DNA of 44,869 bases from Chlorogloeopsis fritschii PCC 6912 (GTDB taxonomy: Bacteria; Cyanobacteriota; Cyanobacteriia; Cyanobacteriales; Nostocaceae), in assembly GCF_000317285.1 (NCBI RefSeq), contig NZ_AJLN01000161.1:1-44869 (forward strand). The letters are read 5' to 3'. The position numbers were made by a program, and so were the translations under genes. Below are positions 1 through 9,239 of this stretch, piece by piece; positions within the stretch are counted from its first letter, which is position 1; each line of letters starts with the position of its first letter. The notes under the pieces were generated by a model. That model worked only from the letters and a program-made list of their open reading frames with translations. It was not told the DNA's origin and did no database searches.

Positions 1-2868
1 CAAGCTACTAGTCATTGCTACAGCAGTAGGTCGTTGTCCTGTTTCGTAGTCATACACTTGTAAATCAAGGGCTTTGTCGGATTCAGAAGGACTTTCTTCT
101 GCTTCTCCCCGTAGCTCTAGTCGCATTCGCCCTCGTGATAAGCCATCCAAAATTTCATTAGCAAGCTCCACAATAGCCCTTTCAGCATTGCGTAATAATT
201 GTAATTGAAGACCCTTTTTTCCAAGAAGAACTGATAGCAAGTCATACAGTCGATGCTCGCGCTCTACTTTCTGTAAATCTTGCTCTAATTGCGAACGCTG
301 CTCACGCTGCCTTACGAGTTCATTAAAATTCTTTTCGGCGTTGCTCCGATTTGCATCAAATTCTATTTTTAGAGTTTTAGCACTATTAAGTTCTAGTTCA
401 ATCACCTCTATGCTGCGTCGTGCTTCTGAGGGCAACTGTTCAATTTGAGTATTAAAATTACTAATCTGTTGCTGAATAAAGGCTACCGAACCATTAGCTA
501 TGTTTAACCTGTTTGATAAAAATTCGTACTCAACAAGTTCTTGCTGTTCTGTTTCCAACTGTTCTATTTCAAAAGACTGAATTGTATTTGCTTTTTCTTG
601 CCATTGTTGTGGTAAATTTTCCAAATCAGATGCTATGCTACGCTGTATTTCACCTTGAATCCCTCTCTTGTTACTCAGTTCTAGCTGGAAACTTTGCAAT
701 TCATCCGACAGATTATTTACTGATTCAATGGCTTTGTTGAGTTGATTTTTTAGCTGATGCTGTTGCGTCTTTAGCTCTTTTAACTGTGATTGCTGTTGTA
801 CTTTATCCTGCTGTAAATTATTTTGTTCGACACGCGCCTGCTGTGCTTGAGCTAATGGTAATTTTTTTTCAAGCTCCGCTAAACGTTCACTATTAAATTG
901 AATTTGGGCATTTAGAAGCTTCCACTCTTCAAATTGTGTACCTATACTGCTTAAATAGTTAGTGTGGGCTTGCCTACCACTCAGATATCGGCTTAGTTCT
1001 TCCAAGTCTGTATCAGTCGGATAATTTGTATCAAGCCAACCCAAAACATCGCTGGGAAGATAGGGGGAAACACATGCTTGATAAATAGCAGGCAAATTAT
1101 TAAAAGCTTTATTGATTTGAAGAACACAATTGTTCGTGTCTATTTTGGCTTGATTTTGTTGGTTTCCATTTTGATTACGCTCTAATTGTAGACTTGAAAT
1201 CTGCTGGTCGATAAATTTCAACTCTGTTGTGAGTTGATTTAGATGCTCTTGTACTTGTTGATGTTGATTTTTCAAGTTATTAAGATTTGCTTGCGAGGTT
1301 GCTATTTCAGCATCCAAACGTGCTTTTTCTTTATGTGCGTGTTCTGGTGTAATCTCTTGTCCGCATAATTCGCAAGTAGGTTTATGAGCAGCCTTTTCAA
1401 AACGTTTACGTTGCTTACAAACTGTATCATATCCAGTTTCAGCGCGAGTTACCTCTTGAGATAAGTTTTTTTCTATTTTATGTTCTAAAGCAATGTCGGA
1501 GTTAAGTTTTTCTTGCTGATTTTGACATTCTTTTAACTGACTTTCTAAATAAGCTAGTCTATTACTAGTCGTTTTTTCTCTGTTCAAAGCATCAGCTAAA
1601 TTTGAACGCCATTGAGTCAGTTGTTCCAGCCAAGGTAAAGCGGAGGCTGCCTCTACTAGTTGATTATCTCGCAGTTGTGCTTGTTGCACTAATTGCTCTA
1701 AATTTGAAGGGAAAGTAGCTAGCTTCTGTTGTTGATCTTGCAGTTGGATTTGAATTGTTTCCATTTGTGACAGGCTTGCAACAAAAGGAGCTAGTTTATC
1801 TAAACGACTTGTCAAGGCGTTAATGTTAGTTTCTAACTGCTCAATTTCCTTTTCTATGTGTTGAACTTGGTTGCTGGCATTTTGTTTCTCGCTTTCTGCC
1901 CTCTCCAAGTTTTCTTGTATTTGCTGGCATTTATGTTGTAATTGTTGAACTTGTTGTTCGGTAACAAGAATCCTTTGACGCTGGTTAATGATAGAACTCA
2001 GTAAAGGAAGTACCTCTCCAAGTTCTCGTAAGCGGCTACATTTTCTTTCTATCTCTTCAGTTCTGGCAAGCAAATTATTTAATTCTTGTAACTCTTTTTG
2101 AGCCTCATTAATCTGCGCTTTGAGTTGTTGCCATTGTTTTGATTGTTCTCGAAAAACAGTTAGTTTCTCTACTTTTTCATCTACACTTTTTAAAAGTGCT
2201 GCTGCTTGATTAAAAGCTTCTGCTGCTGCATTTAATTCCGCATCGCTAACAGTGAGCATAGAATCCAATCTCGGTTTCAGGCTTTTTACCTGAATTTCAA
2301 GTTCTTTACGACGGTCATCTGCGAGTAGATGCAGTCGCTTGTAGGGAGACAAATCTATTAACTGCTTGAGAATTTCTCCTCGTTCAGTAGAACCAACCTG
2401 TAATAATTTTTCGCTTTGTCCTTGCAAAAGGAGTACGCATGAGGTAAAGGCGTTTTCCTTCAAACCAATAGTACGTTCTACCCAGTTTTTAAAACCTGAA
2501 TCATTATCTGTATCGGCTATTGGCTCAGGACGTGGCTTTCCTCCTGTTTTTGAAGGAATTAAGCGAAATACCTCTCGTGTTGGGCGTCCTCTATGGGAAA
2601 CTGTGCGGCACACACGATAAGCTACTTCATCAACAATAAAATCAAACTCTACATTTAAAGCATCAGCTTGGTGGTTAATTAAATCCTTATAATTTTTTTG
2701 TCCTCCACGATAAAGACCATAAAGTGCAAAGGTAATAGCATCAAAAATTGTTGATTTACCTGCACCATTAGGTCCTGATAGTACCCACAGGGGAGCGCCA
2801 TCAAATAGCAACTCCTGACCCTCACGATAGCTCATAAAATTTTCAACATAAACTCGAACAGGAATCAT
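1..2868 (-). CDS. sbcC: SbcC/Rad50-type SMC ATPase, residues 1-956 (continues at 44869)
   Basis: ATPase subunit of an SbcCD/Mre11-Rad50 complex, which tethers and opens DNA ends for nuclease processing. The ATG at 2868 overlaps the sbcD stop codon (ATGA). Walker A is GPNGAGKS at residues 32-39. A long glutamine-rich coiled coil follows and is broken by the zinc-hook motif CELC (C499, C502), then returns as a second coiled coil. The frame is still open at position 1. It continues without a shift from position 44869, giving a 1052-aa protein, which shows that the window is a circular molecule cut inside this gene. SbcD lies directly upstream and a DpdA-like gene downstream. The SMC ATPase call is very secure; whether the enzyme serves repair or defence is inference. 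Confidence 0.95.
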   Translation of the reverse strand, partial: MIPVRVYVENFMSYREGQELLFDGAPLWVLSGPNGAGKSTIFDAITFALYGLYRGGQKNYKDLINHQADALNVEFDFIVDEVAYRVCRTVSHRGRPTREVFRLIPSKTGGKPRPEPIADTDNDSGFKNWVERTIGLKENAFTSCVLLLQGQSEKLLQVGSTERGEILKQLIDLSPYKRLHLLADDRRKELEIQVKSLKPRLDSMLTVSDAELNAAAEAFNQAAALLKSVDEKVEKLTVFREQSKQWQQLKAQINEAQKELQELNNLLARTEEIERKCSRLRELGEVLPLLSSIINQRQRILVTEQQVQQLQHKCQQIQENLERAESEKQNASNQVQHIEKEIEQLETNINALTSRLDKLAPFVASLSQMETIQIQLQDQQQKLATFPSNLEQLVQQAQLRDNQLVEAASALPWLEQLTQWRSNLADALNREKTTSNRLAYLESQLKECQNQQEKLNSDIALEHKIEKNLSQEVTRAETGYDTVCKQRKRFEKAAHKPTCELCGQEITPEHAHKEKARLDAEIATSQANLNNLKNQHQQVQEHLNQLTTELKFIDQQISSLQLERNQNGNQQNQAKIDTNNCVLQINKAFNNLPAIYQACVSPYLPSDVLGWLDTNYPTDTDLEELSRYLSGRQAHTNYLSSIGTQFEEWKLLNAQIQFNSERLAELEKKLPLAQAQQARVEQNNLQQDKVQQQSQLKELKTQQHQLKNQLNKAIESVNNLSDELQSFQLELSNKRGIQGEIQRSIASDLENLPQQWQEKANTIQSFEIEQLETEQQELVEYEFLSNRLNIANGSVAFIQQQISNFNTQIEQLPSEARRSIEVIELELNSAKTLKIEFDANRSNAEKNFNELVRQREQRSQLEQDLQKVEREHRLYDLLSVLLGKKGLQLQLLRNAERAIVELANEILDGLSRGRMRLELRGEAEESPSESDKALDLQVYDYETGQRPTAVAMTSSL

Positions 2869-4103
2869 ATTTCTACCTCAGAATTATTTAAAAATTGTTC
2901 GTTAGCTAATAATTGTTCAGCCAAAGCCAACACCGCATCACACTCTGGGGTACCTGCTAATTGTTGCTGTAAATATGTGCGTACATTTGTTGCTACATCT
3001 TGCGTGTCGGCAACTAAAGTAGAGCTTTTAAGGGATATTGATGAACCTTCAGTCACTATTTCTCGGTCGTACCAACGGGGGAATATTTTATCCAATTCGC
3101 GGCAAATTGCATCACGGTTATATTCCCCTAGTTTGTAGGTTAATTTGTAAGAAACTAAGGCTCTATCTAATTCGGAATATTTATCTTTAATGCTGGGAAT
3201 TTCTTCAGGATTGTTAATTTCTATGCGATATATTGGTGTGGCATTGAGTGGTAAAATTGCTGGTTCTTGAGTCCGACCTTTAGCACCAATTTCAACTAAA
3301 ACAACACTTTTTTCATCGTCTCTTTCACCATAGTCGAGACGTTCAATGCTACCGGAATAACGAACATGGGTAGTACCTGCCAAAGTTTGTGCTTTATGAA
3401 TATGACCGTAGGCCGCATAACTCCAATTAGTAGGGATATCTCCTGCATCAAAAACGACATCTTCGCGTTCACTGATGCGATAAAGATTATGTAGTTGACT
3501 ACCGCGAATATGTGCATGGCTAACCAGTACACTTGGTAATTCTGGCTTGATGTGTTTATTTTTGATGAGGTCGATTTTCTCCAGCATGGCTTGATGGAGT
3601 AAACTATTTTTCTCATCTAAGCTGCCATATTTTGTTTTTTCGTCTTTTAGGTAGCGTGACGAAGTTGGATAGGGCATCAAAACAAATTGAACTTGTTGCC
3701 CAGCTTTATCTTCTAGTAATAGATAAGTCGGTTGTGCTGCTAGATAAAGCCTGCCGCCTGGTCTCGCACCTGGTTTTTTTGGGTCTATTGGATCGGCAAG
3801 GTCAAGAGCAAAACGCATTAAATTAAAGAAGGCTTCGTTATCGTGATTGCCACTGATGGTGACAATTGTGCCACCCCCTAAAAGAAAAGGCTGAAAAACA
3901 TCCCTCATTTCCCCAACGGCTGATTTTAGTTCGTCAAGTCGGTTGTACTGGCTAAATAAATCACCAGCAACAACCATGACATCAACCTTATGTTCGTCTA
4001 GGTAATTGGCGATTTCTTCTAAACGTTTGACAATATCGCCTTGGCGGGGTATTCGCCCCAATTTGTCGTTTAAATGCCAGTCAGATGTATGTAAAATTTG
4101 CAT
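2865..4103 (-). CDS. sbcD: SbcD/Mre11-family DNA exonuclease subunit
   Basis: Calcineurin-fold phosphoesterase that would act as the Mn-dependent nuclease partner of SbcC. All Mre11 motifs are visible: HTSDWH (D8, H10), AGDLF (D48), SGNHDNE (N86, H87, D88), SHAH (H196, H198) and GHIH (H234, H236). At 412 aa it is of normal SbcD length. The start is supported by GAGGAA a few bases upstream. It lies 12 nt after herA and its TGA overlaps the sbcC ATG, so translation is probably coupled. The C-terminal part (about 290-412) would hold the capping and SbcC-binding regions, which I recognise only by position. Confidence 0.93.
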   Translation of the reverse strand: MQILHTSDWHLNDKLGRIPRQGDIVKRLEEIANYLDEHKVDVMVVAGDLFSQYNRLDELKSAVGEMRDVFQPFLLGGGTIVTISGNHDNEAFFNLMRFALDLADPIDPKKPGARPGGRLYLAAQPTYLLLEDKAGQQVQFVLMPYPTSSRYLKDEKTKYGSLDEKNSLLHQAMLEKIDLIKNKHIKPELPSVLVSHAHIRGSQLHNLYRISEREDVVFDAGDIPTNWSYAAYGHIHKAQTLAGTTHVRYSGSIERLDYGERDDEKSVVLVEIGAKGRTQEPAILPLNATPIYRIEINNPEEIPSIKDKYSELDRALVSYKLTYKLGEYNRDAICRELDKIFPRWYDREIVTEGSSISLKSSTLVADTQDVATNVRTYLQQQLAGTPECDAVLALAEQLLANEQFLNNSEVEI

Positions 4104-4115
4104 TCTATTTCCTCA

Positions 4116-5987
4116 CTAATAAGTAGCAATATCATCGTCGTCTTCTTCCACAGTTGTCGCTTCAGCATCAACAACGGGATTACCTGTTGCTTCTCTGGGA
4201 TTCATCGCCCAAGGAGGAAGTGGTACTAGAACGTGCATTGGTTCGTTATCCTGAATCACCATCTTTTCGCTGACAGTTAGTTCTGCGGCTTTGCGTTGGT
4301 TGCTTTTGCTCAAAAATCGCCAAATAGATTGGGAAAGTTCAAGACTGCCGCTACGACCAATTACGCGGATACTTGCGTTCTCAATTACTTTTTCGGAAAC
4401 TTTTGAGGCTTGCTGTTGAGCGCCGAGTAAGATGATTCCTTGCGATCGCATTTCAGCTGCAACGGTTTCTATTAGTTGCGTAATGGGGTCTTTGGAACCA
4501 CGGGGAGCAAAACGGTTAAGTTCATCCAAGGCAATTAGGTAAATTAAGCCTTCAACACGATTGGTTCCAGTACGTTCGTTAACTAATTGTTGAAGAATTG
4601 TGGCGACAACAAACCGTTGCAAAGATGGGACTCGCGTTAAAGCATTTAAATCAACAACTATTGGGTCTGTTGTTTCTCTTATTCCTAAATTAAGAGGATT
4701 ACCGTTTTGGTCATAACGCCGAAGTACCCCATTTCCTTCATGTACCAGCAATAAAAGTTTTCTGCGTAGTTTGCTCCAAGTGGCTCTGTGATGATCGGGG
4801 GATAATTGACTACGATTGTCAGGCTCTGATATCCAATCTAAAAGTAGTTGGAAAGTACGAGGTGCATTATTTCGTAAACTGCGGGTGACAGTACCATCAT
4901 TTTCTATCCTTTCATCTGTCAGGTGAGCTTCTAAATCCAGGACTAAAGCTCTAAAGTTGTCGTTAACGGAATCATCATCAGCAAATAAATAAGTAAATAA
5001 GCCTTTTTCAATAATATTGCCAAGACTCCAACTATAAGCCTGCACTGTACTCCGACATCCTGTAGAAACTGCTGTAATTCCACCAGGAATTTGTGGTGCA
5101 AAAAAGGTAACATTTTCAAAAGGTCTTGGTTCCTCAACACCTAATCTTTGCCAGTCTGCTAAATGTTCTTCAGGTCTGTATCTGTTACTCCAGCGATTAA
5201 TGTGGAATAAATCGTAGCCTTTAACATTGAGAATTATCGGGACAACTATTAGGGGATTTGGGTCTGATGGGTATTCCTCAGCACGGCTACGTGCCTCCCG
5301 CAATAATTGGTAAATAACAAATAGCAAAAAACTAGATTTTGTTCCTCGACCGGCGACACCGTTAACGTTCATGTGTCCGCCATTAATACCTAGTAAATAA
5401 TCCAGGTCTATCATCCCTGGGCCAGCGATCGCGCTTCCACCATTTTTAATCAAACCAATCGCTAAGGGATTATCGATTTCATCTGCTCTGTAAGCACGTC
5501 GAGCATCATTTTCATCCCCTAAGAAAACCGAACTTTGTTCTAAAGGTGGAGCTAAAACAGGAGGATCTGTACGTAAAATTGTAGCAGTAGCAAAAGTAAC
5601 GCCTTCACCCCGAAATTCCGGTTGGTAATCAACATCGCCGTCAAAAGCATCAAATTCTTCGCCAATATCTTTTTTACGGCTTTGTCGATAGACCTCTTCT
5701 ACAATTGCGTAAAAATTTATTGTCTCACCGCCTACATGACTTTCAGTACGAACAATTTGAGTTTTTTCAACCAACTCATCTCGCCGCACCCAAAAATGAA
5801 ACTCTTCTGAGGTAGATTCTTTTTGGGGTGGTGATGCTACTTTCCCGATAATTCTGACACCAGGGGTATTAGCTGATGGATTTGCATTTGTATCTTCTGT
5901 GCTATCCGCTTCATCGGCATTAGGTATACCAGCATGGGAGCCGTTTCCGTTAACATCAAATTCCGGAATTAATACTTCGTCAGTCAT
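4116..5987 (-). CDS. herA: HerA-like hexameric DNA translocase/helicase
   Basis: FtsK/HerA superfamily ATPase that would pump DNA into a NurA nuclease during end resection. The first 60 residues are acidic and low-complexity. Residues about 64-150 look like the HAS barrel of HerA. The P-loop is the variant GVAGRGTKSS (210-219, K217), Walker B is LIYLIALDEL (D488, E489), and a glutamine-rich sensor segment LLGAQQQASK follows near 520-529. The GRGTKSS loop replaces the usual GxxGxGKS, a HerA/TraD-like variant that still keeps the lysine. At 623 aa it is close to typical HerA plus extensions. It sits between nurA (22-nt gap) and sbcD (12-nt gap). An alternative is a defence HerA of the SIR2-HerA or DUF4297-HerA type, but the partners here are NurA and Mre11-Rad50. 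Confidence 0.85.
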   Translation of the reverse strand: MTDEVLIPEFDVNGNGSHAGIPNADEADSTEDTNANPSANTPGVRIIGKVASPPQKESTSEEFHFWVRRDELVEKTQIVRTESHVGGETINFYAIVEEVYRQSRKKDIGEEFDAFDGDVDYQPEFRGEGVTFATATILRTDPPVLAPPLEQSSVFLGDENDARRAYRADEIDNPLAIGLIKNGGSAIAGPGMIDLDYLLGINGGHMNVNGVAGRGTKSSFLLFVIYQLLREARSRAEEYPSDPNPLIVVPIILNVKGYDLFHINRWSNRYRPEEHLADWQRLGVEEPRPFENVTFFAPQIPGGITAVSTGCRSTVQAYSWSLGNIIEKGLFTYLFADDDSVNDNFRALVLDLEAHLTDERIENDGTVTRSLRNNAPRTFQLLLDWISEPDNRSQLSPDHHRATWSKLRRKLLLLVHEGNGVLRRYDQNGNPLNLGIRETTDPIVVDLNALTRVPSLQRFVVATILQQLVNERTGTNRVEGLIYLIALDELNRFAPRGSKDPITQLIETVAAEMRSQGIILLGAQQQASKVSEKVIENASIRVIGRSGSLELSQSIWRFLSKSNQRKAAELTVSEKMVIQDNEPMHVLVPLPPWAMNPREATGNPVVDAEATTVEEDDDDIATY

Positions 5988-6009
5988 ATTCTTAGTTTAA
6001 TTTTATACC

Positions 6010-7068
6010 TTATAACTGAGTTAAACGATAAAAACGATTGGATAAGATACTTAATGGTTGGAAAAGCGAACCTAAACTTTCTTCAGCTCGAACAATTGGG
6101 TGTAGAGAAATAGCAGCGCGTCCATAACTGCACTCTCGACAACGGTACTCATATACAGTTCGGGATAACTTATCCACGAAATCCCAATTATGCTTGTGAT
6201 ACTTCTCAAACCAGCTTTTTGATGCTTCCACGCGCACTATTCCCGTACTGGGAGTTCCACCACCCCCTCCAGAAAGACGAACAAACCAAGAAACAACGGG
6301 TAGCCATCCTCTAGAGATAGTAAATACTGGTGTACGTTGACCCGCTTCCAGTCCATATAAAACTTGTATCCCTTTAATATGTAAGTAATTTTGGCGCTGG
6401 GTTTTAATCACACCGAAAACTGGTGATTCGTCAATGTCAAAACCTCCCATCCGTGGTTGTAATCGTCCATCTATCACTGTCGGTTCACCGCCACTGTGGG
6501 AAATTGCAGATTCTTCCAACGCTTCCATTTCAGTATTGGAGCGGTTTTGAGTTCGTTTTCGCATGGTTTCAAAATCGTAGGAGGATATCCCACCAGGAGG
6601 GCGAACTGGTAGCAAACGAAATCCATTGTCTTGTAAAGCAGCAGCAAAACTTTCTACTTCTGTCCAGGGGAAAAGGTCTACCGCCATCGATACCACACGC
6701 TCAACAACCTCAAAGGAGCGCCGACATTCTCCGTTTTCTACCCGCATGGTGATACTGCCAATTTGAGAAAGGCGGATAGGAACTAACTGACCGCTAGGAG
6801 AACGCACCGAAGCGACTGTTTCCCCTACATCTTTACCATCTATAAAGTGAGTTGGTCGTTCATGCCAGTTACTAGGTCGCCAGTTAGGTGAGGTGCTTAA
6901 ATTGATAGGTTCCCAATCAATTGCACGGTGTTTTACTTCATAATCTAAATCAACTTTTTCTGGGGTTTGGTTCAAGTCTTCGTCGGTTTCTTCTTCTAAA
7001 AAAGGAAACTGTGCATCATATTGTTCGACGCGACAACCACCGTAGTTTTTAATAAAATCTAATCCCAT
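6010..7068 (-). CDS. nurA: NurA-like nuclease
   Basis: Predicted 5'-3' exo/endonuclease partner of HerA. The protein is divergent but shows the NurA pattern: a first catalytic aspartate in HFIDGKD (D77), a second in TVIDGRL (D200), then a beta-strand with lysine GVIKTQRQ (K222), and late RVEAS and SLHPIVRAEE segments corresponding to the R-x-E region of NurA. Residues 1-60 are acidic. A glycine-rich loop lies at 266-271. Position is the second line of evidence: it directly precedes herA with 22 nt between. The family assignment rests on motif order and neighbourhood, so a different RNase H-like nuclease cannot be excluded. Confidence 0.72.
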   Translation of the reverse strand: MGLDFIKNYGGCRVEQYDAQFPFLEEETDEDLNQTPEKVDLDYEVKHRAIDWEPINLSTSPNWRPSNWHERPTHFIDGKDVGETVASVRSPSGQLVPIRLSQIGSITMRVENGECRRSFEVVERVVSMAVDLFPWTEVESFAAALQDNGFRLLPVRPPGGISSYDFETMRKRTQNRSNTEMEALEESAISHSGGEPTVIDGRLQPRMGGFDIDESPVFGVIKTQRQNYLHIKGIQVLYGLEAGQRTPVFTISRGWLPVVSWFVRLSGGGGGTPSTGIVRVEASKSWFEKYHKHNWDFVDKLSRTVYEYRCRECSYGRAAISLHPIVRAEESLGSLFQPLSILSNRFYRLTQL

Positions 7069-7087
7069 TTTTATAGATATACTCCTC

Positions 7088-7888
7088 CTATTTATTAGTT
7101 GTTTGTGAATTCTTATTTAAGAGTATTTCTGGTAATTGCAAATCTTTTAACCGTCGTTTCATGGCTTCCTGACTGACTAAAAACTCGGTTGCTAATCGTT
7201 TGGCTAAAACATCTCTTTTTGTACCAAATCGACCACGATAACGCTTGGCTAAAGCGAAACAAGCCGATGCTGGCATTAAAAGTTCAGCCGCAAATTGGTC
7301 GGCTTCTGCCTCCATTTGCTTCTCGTCTATGCCTAGAGAATCAATTACTGCTTGTATGCCATTTGTAAAGGTAAATTGTGCCGTGGATTTATCGTTATCT
7401 TCCTTACTTTCATCATCTTCTTCACTTTTATTTTGAACGTATAAACCTTCTGTTAAAATCAAAGGCTCTTTCAAACTATTTTTTTGAGGAGTTTGAAGTA
7501 AAGGAATAAAATGTAATAAGTAATGTCCTAATTCGTGGGCGGCTGAAAATCGGCGGCGTGATACTGGGGCTAAATGAGGCTTTTGTTCGACTAAAATACA
7601 GCCGTAAAAAAAACTTTTATATTCCAGTAAATACAAGTATCCAGCTAACTTTAAATCTTGATTTTCGCTATCTGTTAAAGGTAGTTTTTGTCCTGTTTCC
7701 ACTTCTAAAAAATCGGCAACACTTTGAATGGTCATATCTTTGATTTCTGCTACCCTGATTGGGTAAGCCCTAATCAGTTCATACAGGGGTACAACACCAG
7801 GTTTAAGATTTGCTAACTCCAGTCCAGCTTCTTGATATGCCAGTTCTACAGCCTGGGAAATTACCATACGGCGATGTTCTAGTATCAT
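7088..7888 (-). CDS. ImmA/IrrE-family metallopeptidase
   Basis: Zinc metallopeptidase of the M78/DUF955 family, which cleaves repressors or other regulators in response to DNA damage or mobile-element signals (IrrE-DdrO, ImmA-ImmR). The zinc site is HELGH (H118, E119, H122) with the downstream helix EAEADQFAAELLMP (about 193-206) supplying the third ligand. An acidic linker (about 155-168) separates the two, a longer insert than in minimal ImmA proteins. The ATG follows the TAG of the preceding gene with no gap, and nurA begins 19 nt after its end. No HTH domain is fused, so the likely substrate is encoded elsewhere; the adjacent 218-aa protein is the obvious candidate, by inference only. Confidence 0.88.
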   Translation of the reverse strand: MILEHRRMVISQAVELAYQEAGLELANLKPGVVPLYELIRAYPIRVAEIKDMTIQSVADFLEVETGQKLPLTDSENQDLKLAGYLYLLEYKSFFYGCILVEQKPHLAPVSRRRFSAAHELGHYLLHFIPLLQTPQKNSLKEPLILTEGLYVQNKSEEDDESKEDNDKSTAQFTFTNGIQAVIDSLGIDEKQMEAEADQFAAELLMPASACFALAKRYRGRFGTKRDVLAKRLATEFLVSQEAMKRRLKDLQLPEILLNKNSQTTNK

Positions 7889-8545
7889 CTATGTTTTATC
7901 GACCTCAGTATTGTTTTTGACTTTGTTTTCTATTGGTTGACGATTATTCGATGTAGTTTTATATCGACTTTTTTGTTCGCGGGCTGCTGCTAATTGCGCC
8001 CTATTGTGGCTGCGTCCCATCGATAAAGTAATGGCGGTATCTCGAAACATATCCAAGAATCGCTCGCTCGCATTAATTCTTAATTCGGCCGCTAATTGCC
8101 TAACAGCTTGGATACTAAGTTTGACTGGTAGTGGCACAGAACTGTCAAGGAATTTACTAATAATGTGCTTATCTGCTGATGGTACGCGGTTGATATCTTG
8201 CAAACGCTTAATAACATCGCCAACTGTTACAGGTTTTTCTTCTTCATCAATGTCTTCAAAAATTAAAGGTTTTTCCTCTTCTTGAATAATTTCAAATGCG
8301 CTATGCAGGTGCTTGTGGAGTAAATTTCTAATAATTTCCGCGTCAGTAGCGATTGGTGTTAGTTGTTCTTCTTCCTGGTAGGCTGAATTGATTTCCGTAA
8401 TAATTCGTTCCAATTCTGGGTCATTGCAAGCAGCATCAAGTATTTGGGCTACTACTTCCATGTCACCTTGGTCTAAAGCCTGCACATATAAATGAATGGC
8501 TTTTTCACGGGAGTAGGGCTGCTGATTTTGATTTTGATTTTGCAT
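7889..8545 (-). CDS. Unknown helical protein, possible regulator of the adjacent sigma factor
   Basis: I do not recognise this 218-aa family. The ATG at 8545 is chosen because GAGGAGGG stands just upstream and the sigma-factor stop lies 1 nt before it; a longer frame from 8611 would run deep into the sigma gene. The N-terminus is an Asn-Gln repeat, followed by mostly alpha-helical, acidic sequence, an EEKP-type repeated element (about 107-125), and a basic, Asn-rich C-terminus. No membrane segment or zinc motif is visible, so it is not a classic anti-sigma factor. Its place between the sigma factor and the ImmA-like peptidase suggests a cytoplasmic sigma regulator and possible peptidase substrate. 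That role is inference. Confidence 0.7.
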   Translation of the reverse strand: MQNQNQNQQPYSREKAIHLYVQALDQGDMEVVAQILDAACNDPELERIITEINSAYQEEEQLTPIATDAEIIRNLLHKHLHSAFEIIQEEEKPLIFEDIDEEEKPVTVGDVIKRLQDINRVPSADKHIISKFLDSSVPLPVKLSIQAVRQLAAELRINASERFLDMFRDTAITLSMGRSHNRAQLAAAREQKSRYKTTSNNRQPIENKVKNNTEVDKT

Positions 8546-8546
8546 C

Positions 8547-9218
8547 TTATCTGCCCTCCTCTGATGACTTGTTACCTTGGGCATAAGCTTGACGCAACTG
8601 TGCGATCGCACGGTGCTTTTTGGTGTAAGCTGCCCCTTGTGTTATGCCTAATGCAGCAGCCAAGAATTCTCCATCTAAACCGTCAACAAAAGCTAATTTA
8701 AGTACTTCTCGATAACCGTCATTTACCAATGACAGCAAATATTCCAACATTTCGGGGTCAGATGAATTAGACGACTTGTATAATATTCCTAAAATTTCCT
8801 CTTCTGAAAGAATTTCTGAATTTTGCTGTCTAATTTTACGAGCTTGGGGAAGTTCAGCGACGAGTGCGATTCGCTTATTTTGTTGAGTTTGTTGCCGTTG
8901 CCACCGTTTTAGCTTATTCGCGGCAATTTTCAGCAACCAAGGGCGAGGCGGATAGCTAGGGTCAAATTTATTAGCTATTTTGAGAGCCGTTTCAACAGTT
9001 TCATGCAAAATTTCCTTTGCTATTGCCTCAATGGAATTGCGGTCGCAACTTTTACCCAACTTATCGCCAAATTGGTTTATAACCCGGCTAACGTAGAGTT
9101 GAATTGTACCTTGAAGAACCTGCCACTCCTCCTGAACTGCCTGACATAGCAACTGTTGCTTCTGAAGTAACTCATGATCGTAGGATGGGTCTACAGATTG
9201 CCCAACTTGTCGTTTCAA
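8547..9218 (-). CDS. Sigma-70 family (ECF-like) RNA polymerase sigma factor
   Basis: At 223 aa it has the size of an extracytoplasmic-function-like sigma factor. Region 2 is recognisable around residues 75-120 (FDPSYPPRPWLLKIAANKLKRW, the helix that binds -10 DNA). A region 4 HTH follows at about 165-205 (GYREVLKLAFVDGLDGEFLAAALGITQGAAYTKKHRAIAQLR). The start is TTG at 9218, preceded by a near-perfect AGGAGG at 9224-9229 with 5 nt spacing. It is the first gene of the minus-strand operon leading to immA-like, nurA, herA, sbcD, sbcC and dpdA-like. Two repeated promoter-like blocks lie upstream, so autoregulation is plausible. Confidence 0.85.
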   Translation of the reverse strand: MKRQVGQSVDPSYDHELLQKQQLLCQAVQEEWQVLQGTIQLYVSRVINQFGDKLGKSCDRNSIEAIAKEILHETVETALKIANKFDPSYPPRPWLLKIAANKLKRWQRQQTQQNKRIALVAELPQARKIRQQNSEILSEEEILGILYKSSNSSDPEMLEYLLSLVNDGYREVLKLAFVDGLDGEFLAAALGITQGAAYTKKHRAIAQLRQAYAQGNKSSEEGR

Positions 9219-9239
9219 TGTGACCTCCTAAACATTACC

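Noticed and set aside
513-740. 75-aa membrane-like frame on the plus strand
   Set aside because: It is antisense to the SbcC coiled coil; the hydrophobic look comes from reading glutamine/leucine codons backwards.
8546-8611. Longer start of the 218-aa protein
   Set aside because: It would overlap the sigma gene by 65 nt, while ATG 8545 has a near-consensus ribosome binding site.
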